A stretch of DNA of 64,000 nucleotides from Dolosigranulum savutiense. GTDB lineage: Bacteria > Bacillota > Bacilli > Lactobacillales > Carnobacteriaceae_A. The position numbers were made by a program, and so were the translations under genes. The notes beneath the pieces are model-generated. The model did not search any database. It was given only the letters and a program-made list of their open reading frames with translations, and was not told where the DNA came from. The DNA is taken from NCBI RefSeq assembly GCF_039830095.1, contig NZ_CP142435.1, forward strand, positions 868,001-932,000, given 5' to 3'. Positions 56,924 to 64,000 of the stretch are shown piece after piece; position 1 is the stretch's first letter; each line of letters begins with the position of its first letter.

Positions 56924-57478
56924 ATGACAACGATGCATGAAAATATGGCAGAAGTTCTCGTGTCAGAAGAACAGATACAAAGTAAAATAAAAGAACTTGG
57001 GGCTATCTTAGCTGAAGAATATCGCGATAAAAATCCGTTAATTGTCGGTATCTTAAAAGGTGCTTTACCGTTCATGGGTGATTTAATGCAGGTGATGGAT
57101 ATTTTTATGGAGTTTGATGTGATGGATGTATCCAGTTATGGCAATGAATTTGAATCAAGCGGTGAAGTGAAAATCGTCAAGGACTTGGACACACCGATTA
57201 AAGGACGCGATGTATTGTTCGTTGAAGATATTATTGATACGGGTCAGACATTGGCGTACTTGAAGGAGCTATTCTACAGTCGAAATGCTAATTCTGTAAA
57301 AATTGTAACATTACTGGATAAGCCAAGTGGTCGGAAAGCCGAAATTGAAGCAGATTGGATTGGTTTTGAAATTCCAGGCAAATTTGTTGTTGGTTATGGA
57401 TTAGATTATATTGATCAATATCGTAATTTACCTTATATTGGTGTATTAAAACCGGAAGTATATGAGAATAGTCATTAA
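56924..57478 (+). CDS. hpt: Hypoxanthine phosphoribosyltransferase
   Basis: This purine-salvage enzyme joins PRPP to hypoxanthine or guanine. Its 184 residues contain [15 protein letters not shown], the PRPP loop [17 protein letters not shown] and [18 protein letters not shown]. The ATG at 56924 with GGAGGG upstream is preferred to an in-frame ATG six codons earlier. It lies between tilS and ftsH. Confidence 0.96.
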   Translation: MTTMHENMAEVLVSEEQIQSKIKELGAILAEEYRDKNPLIVGILKGALPFMGDLMQVMDIFMEFDVMDVSSYGNEFESSGEVKIVKDLDTPIKGRDVLFVEDIIDTGQTLAYLKELFYSRNANSVKIVTLLDKPSGRKAEIEADWIGFEIPGKFVVGYGLDYIDQYRNLPYIGVLKPEVYENSH

Positions 57479-57586
57479 ATCTTAAGAAAAAATTTATAGT
57501 TGTATAATGTTTATTATGTTAAAATAATCAATAGAAAATTTTGTACATACTTTATGAGTATAGACTATTAGAAGATGGAGGAAGAC

Positions 57587-59785
57587 ATGAAAAAAGGACT
57601 TGTAAAAAGTGGATTCTTCTGGTTGTTTGCATTTGTAGCTTTTATCGGTATTATGTTCTGGATAAATGGCGGAACAGGTACAGCAGAATCAACCAGTATT
57701 TCATCAACAGAATTTGTTGAGTATTTAGAAGATAATCGCGTCGAAAAATTCTCAATTCGCCCCAATAATAATATTTATGAGATTGAAGGGAAGCTGAGAC
57801 AAGGCGCTGAGATTGAAGCAAAAGATGATTCAACTTTTTCAATTATTGGTGGATCAGATCAAAAGGTATCCGAGTTTACCTCAGCGATTATTCGTAATGA
57901 TGCTGTCGTTGATGAAGTGTATCAATTAGCACGACAGAATGGTGTCAAGAACGAAACGCATGAAGAACCAACCTCAGGCTTATGGTCGAGCATTATCTTG
58001 ACTTTCTTGCCAATTATTATACTGGTCGGCTTTTTCTACTTTATGATGATGGGTCGAGGTCAAGGAGGCGGTGGCGGCCGTGGTGTGATGAACTTCGGTA
58101 AGTCCAAGGCGAAGAAAAATGACCCTGAAAAAAGTAAAGTGCGCTTCTCTCATGTGGCCGGTGCCGATGAAGAGAAAGCAGAATTGGTTGAAATTGTTGA
58201 GTTCCTAAAAGATCCACGTCGATTCAGTGAATTAGGTGCACGTATTCCAGCTGGTGTCTTGTTAGAGGGACCTCCCGGAACGGGTAAAACCTTGCTTGCG
58301 AAAGCAGTCGCTGGAGAAGCGGGCGTGCCGTTTTATTCTATCTCTGGTTCTGAATTCGTTGAGATGTTTGTCGGAGTCGGTGCTAGCCGTGTTCGTGACT
58401 TATTTGAGAATGCGAAGAAAAATTCACCTGCAATTATCTTTATCGATGAGATCGATGCAGTTGGTCGCCAGCGTGGTGCTGGTATGGGTGGCGGTCACGA
58501 TGAACGTGAACAAACCTTAAACCAACTTTTAGTCGAGATGGATGGATTCGAAGGGAACGAAGGTATTATCGTCATGGCGGCAACAAACCGTCAAGATATC
58601 CTAGACCCTGCTTTATTGCGTCCAGGTCGATTTGACCGTCGTATTTTAGTAGGTCGTCCGGACGTTAAAGGTCGAGAAGCGATCTTGCGCGTCCATGCCA
58701 AGAATAAACCAATTTCGGATAAGATTGACTTGAAGTTAATTGCAAAACAAACGCCAGGTTTCTCTGGAGCAGATTTGGAGAACTTACTGAATGAAGCGGC
58801 TTTAGTAGCAGCTCGACGACGCAGTAAGTTAGTCGAAGCACAAGACTTAGATGAAGCGCATGACCGGGTAATTGCTGGTCCGGCGAAGAAAGACCGCGTA
58901 ATCTCAGATCGCGAACGTAAGATGGTTGCTTATCACGAAGCGGGACACACTATTTGTGGTCTTGTCTTAAGCGATGCTCGCACGGTTCACAAAGTTACGA
59001 TTGTTCCGCGCGGACGTGCCGGTGGTTATGCTATCATGTTACCGAAAGAAGACCGCTTCTTAATGACGAAGAAAGAATTATTCGATCAAATCGTGGGTCT
59101 ACTTGGTGGTCGTGTAGCGGAAGAAATTGTCTTCGATTCACAATCAAGTGGAGCGAGCAACGACTTCCAGCAAGCAACTCAGATTGCTCGGGCGATGGTG
59201 ACTCAGTACGGTATGAGTGATGTACTTGGTCCGGTTCAGTACGAGGGCGAAAGCAAAGTCTTTATGGGCCGTGATTTAGGTCAAAATCCGTCATATTCAC
59301 AAGATTATGCCGAAAAAATTGACCAAGAAGTTCTTCGTATCTTGAATGAAGCACATGCCAAAGCACGTGAGATTATCGAAGAGCATAAAGATACGCACAA
59401 GCTAATTGCTGAGAAGTTACTTGAAGTCGAAACACTTGATGCGAACGAAATTAAGAGCTTGTTCGAAACAGGTGAAATGCCACAAGATAGCGACAATGCT
59501 AAGGCAAAATACCCAAGTGAGAAGACTGATGATTCCGATGAAGCCGAAGACGGTATCGGTACTTCATATGATGAAATTGTCGCTAATCAAGAAAAAGTGG
59601 AGCAAAAGAAAAATAAGAGTGACCGCTTCACCGATAATGACTCAGTTGAGGATTTTAAACATATCGACGAAAACGATAAATCGGAAGATACGGATGAAAC
59701 TGATCAATCATCAGAGGCGAAAGCATCAGATACAGATGACAAAGATGATTCCAATGATGATGGGGTTCAGAATCCGCTGAACTAA
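57587..59785 (+). CDS. ftsH: ATP-dependent zinc metalloprotease FtsH
   Basis: This membrane-bound AAA+ protease degrades misfolded and regulatory proteins. Its 732 residues contain two transmembrane helices (about 10-28 and 130-150), an extracellular region between, AAA motifs ([34 protein letters not shown]) and the zinc protease motif HEAGH. An acidic, low-complexity tail follows beyond about residue 620. The ATG at 57587 follows GGAGG. This tail is longer than in the Bacillus protein. Confidence 0.97.
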   Translation: MKKGLVKSGFFWLFAFVAFIGIMFWINGGTGTAESTSISSTEFVEYLEDNRVEKFSIRPNNNIYEIEGKLRQGAEIEAKDDSTFSIIGGSDQKVSEFTSAIIRNDAVVDEVYQLARQNGVKNETHEEPTSGLWSSIILTFLPIIILVGFFYFMMMGRGQGGGGGRGVMNFGKSKAKKNDPEKSKVRFSHVAGADEEKAELVEIVEFLKDPRRFSELGARIPAGVLLEGPPGTGKTLLAKAVAGEAGVPFYSISGSEFVEMFVGVGASRVRDLFENAKKNSPAIIFIDEIDAVGRQRGAGMGGGHDEREQTLNQLLVEMDGFEGNEGIIVMAATNRQDILDPALLRPGRFDRRILVGRPDVKGREAILRVHAKNKPISDKIDLKLIAKQTPGFSGADLENLLNEAALVAARRRSKLVEAQDLDEAHDRVIAGPAKKDRVISDRERKMVAYHEAGHTICGLVLSDARTVHKVTIVPRGRAGGYAIMLPKEDRFLMTKKELFDQIVGLLGGRVAEEIVFDSQSSGASNDFQQATQIARAMVTQYGMSDVLGPVQYEGESKVFMGRDLGQNPSYSQDYAEKIDQEVLRILNEAHAKAREIIEEHKDTHKLIAEKLLEVETLDANEIKSLFETGEMPQDSDNAKAKYPSEKTDDSDEAEDGIGTSYDEIVANQEKVEQKKNKSDRFTDNDSVEDFKHIDENDKSEDTDETDQSSEAKASDTDDKDDSNDDGVQNPLN

Positions 59786-59796
59786 CAGAAATAATC

Positions 59797-59829
59797 AAAG
59801 AAGAGGAGGGAGCCCCTTCTCTTCTTTTT
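59797..59829 (+). terminator. Terminator after ftsH
   Basis: AAAGAAGAG pairs with CTCTTCTTT around GGGG/CCCC-like bases, followed by a T run. Confidence 0.8.
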
Positions 59830-59850
59830 AAACGGAAAAAGGAGTATAAA

Positions 59851-60720
59851 ATGACAGACAAATTAATTAAAGCATTAGCTTATAATGATGAAGTACGCGT
59901 GTATGTGGTCGATGGAACAGAAACCGTGGCAGAAGGGCAACGCGTCCATGATACATGGTCCACTGCAACAGCTGCATTAGGACGCGTAATGCTAGGAACA
60001 TTACTATTATCAACAGCTGAAAAGGGAAATTCAACAATCACTGTTCGTGTCCAAGGAAATGGTCCAATTGGTTATATTTTGGCTGATGGGAATGCGCAAG
60101 GAGAAGTAAAAAGTTATATTAAAAATCCGCACGTCAGCTTGGACTTGAATGATCAGGGAAAACTCGATGTGCGTGGAGCAATCGGAACTGAAGGGCAACT
60201 GAGTGTCGTGAAGGATTTAGGGATGAAAGAACCTTTTGTCGGACAAGTGCCACTTATTAGTGGAGAACTAGCAGAAGATTTTACTTATTATTTGGCTAAT
60301 TCAGAACAGACCGCTTCTTCAGTCGGGTTATCTGTCCTAGTTAATCCGGACGAGACGGTTAAGACAGCGGGTGGTTTTATGATTCAATTGCTACCTGGTG
60401 CAAGTGAAGAAACCATTGCCGCTTTGGAAGAGACCGTTAATAACTTCCCCTTGATATCAACCTTGATGGATGCTGGCAAAACACCAGAAGATATTTTAGC
60501 GCAACTAGTGGGGGCTGAAAATTACCGCATTATTGATGAGATGCCAGTTAGCTTCTCGTGTGATTGTTCGAAGGAACGTTTTGGTCGTTCGATTCAAGGA
60601 TTAGGAGCAGAAGAGATTGAGGCAATGATTGCTGAAGATCATGGTGCAGAAGCCGTATGCCATTTCTGTCAGAGTAAGTATGCATTTAGTGAAGAGGAAC
60701 TTCGAGCTCTGAAGCCATAG
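59851..60720 (+). CDS. hslO: Redox-regulated chaperone Hsp33
   Basis: This chaperone is activated by oxidative unfolding. Its 289 residues contain the N-terminal core (LIKALAYNDEVRVYVVDGTE) and the C-terminal zinc switch with cysteines in SCDCSKERFG and CHFCQSKY. A normal-length Hsp33. It lies between ftsH and the dus gene, as in many lactic acid bacteria. It fits an oxygen- and peroxide-exposed lifestyle. Confidence 0.96.
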   Translation: MTDKLIKALAYNDEVRVYVVDGTETVAEGQRVHDTWSTATAALGRVMLGTLLLSTAEKGNSTITVRVQGNGPIGYILADGNAQGEVKSYIKNPHVSLDLNDQGKLDVRGAIGTEGQLSVVKDLGMKEPFVGQVPLISGELAEDFTYYLANSEQTASSVGLSVLVNPDETVKTAGGFMIQLLPGASEETIAALEETVNNFPLISTLMDAGKTPEDILAQLVGAENYRIIDEMPVSFSCDCSKERFGRSIQGLGAEEIEAMIAEDHGAEAVCHFCQSKYAFSEEELRALKP

Positions 60721-60831
60721 AAATTTCAAATGTAGAACAACGAATATTTGCAGAGTTAGTGATTAATCTTTATTGAAGCAGATATTTGTGATATGATAAC
60801 AGGCGAGAAGGTAGAAGGAAGAGGAATAGTT

Positions 60832-61854
60832 GTGTGGAAGATTGGCGATATTGAGATAAAAAATAAAATTTGTGTCGCTCCCATGGCAGGGGTAACGAAT
60901 GCTGCCTTTCGAACGATTGTAAAAGAGTTCGGAGCGGGACTGGTCGTTTGTGAGATGGTTAGTGATAAAGCGTTGGTTCATCGTAATAAAAAAAGTTTGC
61001 AGATGTTACATATTGAACCGAATGAATACCCACTCAGTATCCAGATTATGGGCGGGGATACGACGTCGATGGTAGAAGCCGCTCAGTTTATTGAAAAAGA
61101 GACGGATGCGGCTATTTTGGATATTAATATGGGTTGCCCTGTGCCTAAAATTACCAAAAATGATGCGGGATCTAAGTTGTTGTTAGAGCCGGATTATATT
61201 TATGAATTAGTTTCTCGAGTCGTTGATGCTGTCTCAATGCCGGTGACGGTGAAAATGCGTACAGCGTGGGATGAGGATCATATGTGGCCGGTTGAAAATG
61301 CATTAGCAGCTGAACGAGCGGGAGCCCAGATGCTGGCGATGCACGGCCGAACACGCGTGCAGATGTATGAGGGACAGGCAGATTGGGAAATTTTACGCCA
61401 AGTACAAGAAGCAATTAATATTCCCTTCGTAGCGAATGGGGATATTGCTACCCCGGCGGATGTCGATGAAGTATTGCGTGTGACCGGAGCGGATGCAGTG
61501 ATGGTCGGTCGAGCTGCGCTAGGCAATCCCTGGGTCGTCAAGCAGTTAACCCACTACTTAGAGACGGGTGAAATCTTGGAAGAGCCAACCCCGCTAGAAC
61601 AGATTGATGTAGCCAAGGATCACTTCGGTCGATTAATTGATCTGAAGGGAGAGCATGTTGCGACTAAAGAGTTTCGTAAGCATGCGTCCTATTATCTAAA
61701 GGGTTTACCGGGTTCAGCTCGCTTTAAGGTGGCGATTAACGAGACAGAAGACCCAGATGAAGTGGTTCGTCTATTAGATGAATTTGCCCAAAAAGCGCAA
61801 CAAAAATTGGATAAGCGAAAAGAAAGACGTCAAGCACGTCAACAAAAATCATAA
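60832..61854 (+). CDS. dusB: tRNA-dihydrouridine synthase (DusB-type)
   Basis: This FMN enzyme reduces uridine to dihydrouridine in tRNA. Its 340 residues contain CVAPMAGVTNAAFRTI, IQIMGG, the catalytic-cysteine motif DINMGCPVPKITKNDAGSKL, and HGRTRVQMYEG. The GTG at 60832 is chosen because AGAGGA lies 6 bases upstream and the fold starts there; an earlier ATG has no good site. Followed 19 bases later by lysS. Confidence 0.94.
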   Translation: MWKIGDIEIKNKICVAPMAGVTNAAFRTIVKEFGAGLVVCEMVSDKALVHRNKKSLQMLHIEPNEYPLSIQIMGGDTTSMVEAAQFIEKETDAAILDINMGCPVPKITKNDAGSKLLLEPDYIYELVSRVVDAVSMPVTVKMRTAWDEDHMWPVENALAAERAGAQMLAMHGRTRVQMYEGQADWEILRQVQEAINIPFVANGDIATPADVDEVLRVTGADAVMVGRAALGNPWVVKQLTHYLETGEILEEPTPLEQIDVAKDHFGRLIDLKGEHVATKEFRKHASYYLKGLPGSARFKVAINETEDPDEVVRLLDEFAQKAQQKLDKRKERRQARQQKS

Positions 61855-61858
61855 GTAA

Positions 61859-63376
<1,518 letters not shown>

Positions 63377-63397
63377 AGTCAGTACGGTATAAAAGTT

Positions 63398-63437
63398 GCA
63401 GTTCCAGATGATCACTGTTATCTGGAACTGCTTTTCT
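63398..63437 (+). terminator. Terminator after lysS
   Basis: GCAGTTCCAGAT pairs perfectly with ATCTGGAACTGC across 10 bases, followed by TTTTCT. Confidence 0.9.
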
Positions 63438-63486
63438 ACATCAAGATCGGAAGTATACTTTATCCGTTATAGAAAGAAGGGAACAG

Positions 63487-64000
63487 ATGAAAAAATCAAC
63501 CAAATGGATTAATTTCCTCGGAGGTAGCAACTTACTGTATACATTAATTGTACTTATTTTGTTGGCTATTTTAATATTACTCATGATTCAGCTTGATTTC
63601 TTATTTACACCGATTGCTATTTTAATTTCGAATATTTTAATGCCGTTAATTGTGGCGTTATTGTTATATTACTTGTTCGATCCACTTATTAGTTTTGCCG
63701 AGAAGCATGGGCTGAATCGAACGTGGGGCATAATTATTCTCTATTTAATAATTATCCTAGGTTTTGTCGGGGCACTACTACTACTGGTGCCGTTATTGGA
63801 AAATCAGTTTAATAGTTTGATTCATAATTTTCCGCAAGTAGCTAATACCGTGTTTCAACGAGCACAAGCATTAATGGCTGATTTGCCGGCAGATGATGTT
63901 ACGCAACGTCTATTGGCTGAAGCTCAAAATATATGGCATAATATTTCTGGAACAATCTTGTCGTACGTGCAGCAAGGATTTACGGGAGTATCCAGTTTTG
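63487..64000 (+). CDS. AI-2E family (PerM-like) permease, N-terminal part, cut by window edge
   Basis: This membrane protein has about 171 residues visible. It has two to three N-terminal helices (LLYTLIVLILLAILILLMIQ; ISNILMPLIVALLLYYLFDPLI; GIIILYLIIILGFVGALLLLVPLL), then a soluble-looking stretch. The YLFDPLISFAEK region is typical of AI-2E/YhhT-like permeases, whose substrates are often unknown. GAAGGGA precedes the ATG. The rest lies outside the window. Confidence 0.85.
   Translation, partial: MKKSTKWINFLGGSNLLYTLIVLILLAILILLMIQLDFLFTPIAILISNILMPLIVALLLYYLFDPLISFAEKHGLNRTWGIIILYLIIILGFVGALLLLVPLLENQFNSLIHNFPQVANTVFQRAQALMADLPADDVTQRLLAEAQNIWHNISGTILSYVQQGFTGVSSF

Overview
The window is the replication-origin region of a low-GC Gram-positive chromosome, most likely a lactic acid bacterium of the Aerococcaceae (Aerococcus/Facklamia-like). 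This is inferred from an Aerococcus-type FMN lactate oxidase, an NADH oxidase, walRK, a PcsB-like secreted protein and the dnaA-dnaN-yaaA-recF-gyrB-gyrA / rpmH-rnpA-yidC-jag order. I saw no rRNA, tRNA or CRISPR array. The origin lies between dnaA (reading left) and rpmH (reading right), about 31.06-31.4 kb, with a second DnaA-box group between dnaA and dnaN. Most genes left of it read left and most right of it read right, so both arms are mainly leading-strand.

Left arm, read outward from the origin: dnaA, dnaN, yaaA-recF-gyrB-gyrA, a TraX-family gene, purB and nox (these two read against the fork), rpsF-ssb-rpsR, gdpP-rplI and dnaB. Two perfect 16-bp parS sites lie at 13958 and 17481, but parA/parB are not in the window. 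Between dnaB and a LysR gene is an accessory island (about 8.2-12.5 kb). It holds a 5'-truncated group II intron with its maturase, an XRE regulator-membrane protein-ABC transporter operon, a decayed ISL3-type transposase and a 164-bp IS30-like miniature element. Beyond it are a LysR gene, two tandem lrgA-lrgB pairs, lactate oxidase, two small envelope proteins, a free PTS EIIA and walR-walK (walK runs off the left edge).

Right arm: rpmH, rnpA, yidC, jag, folC, treP-treC, bioY, a DtxR-family regulator and a PcsB-like secreted protein. An accessory stretch (about 41.7-48.6 kb) follows. It carries a bacteriocin-immunity-type ABC operon fused to a fragment of an exporter, OsmC, an alpha/beta hydrolase and a compact reverse-strand operon. 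Housekeeping resumes with a phosphatase, tex, sprT-like, two tandem amidohydrolases, an S1-domain protein, tilS-hpt-ftsH, hslO, dus, lysS and the start of an AI-2E-type permease gene.

The most novel item is the reverse-strand operon at 47.2-48.6 kb. It has an XRE regulator with a palindromic operator, a secreted 231-aa protein ending in a hydrophobic six-cysteine module, and a directly coupled 54-aa single-helix membrane protein. The layout resembles a self-regulated antimicrobial peptide with immunity. Its operator core is nearly the same as the one over the promoter of the XRE-ABC operon at 9.6 kb, suggesting that the two accessory loci are regulated alike. Metabolic links are also visible: lactate oxidase makes pyruvate next to two copies of an LrgAB system (some members transport pyruvate), and the trehalose permease lacks the EIIA domain that the free EIIA could supply.
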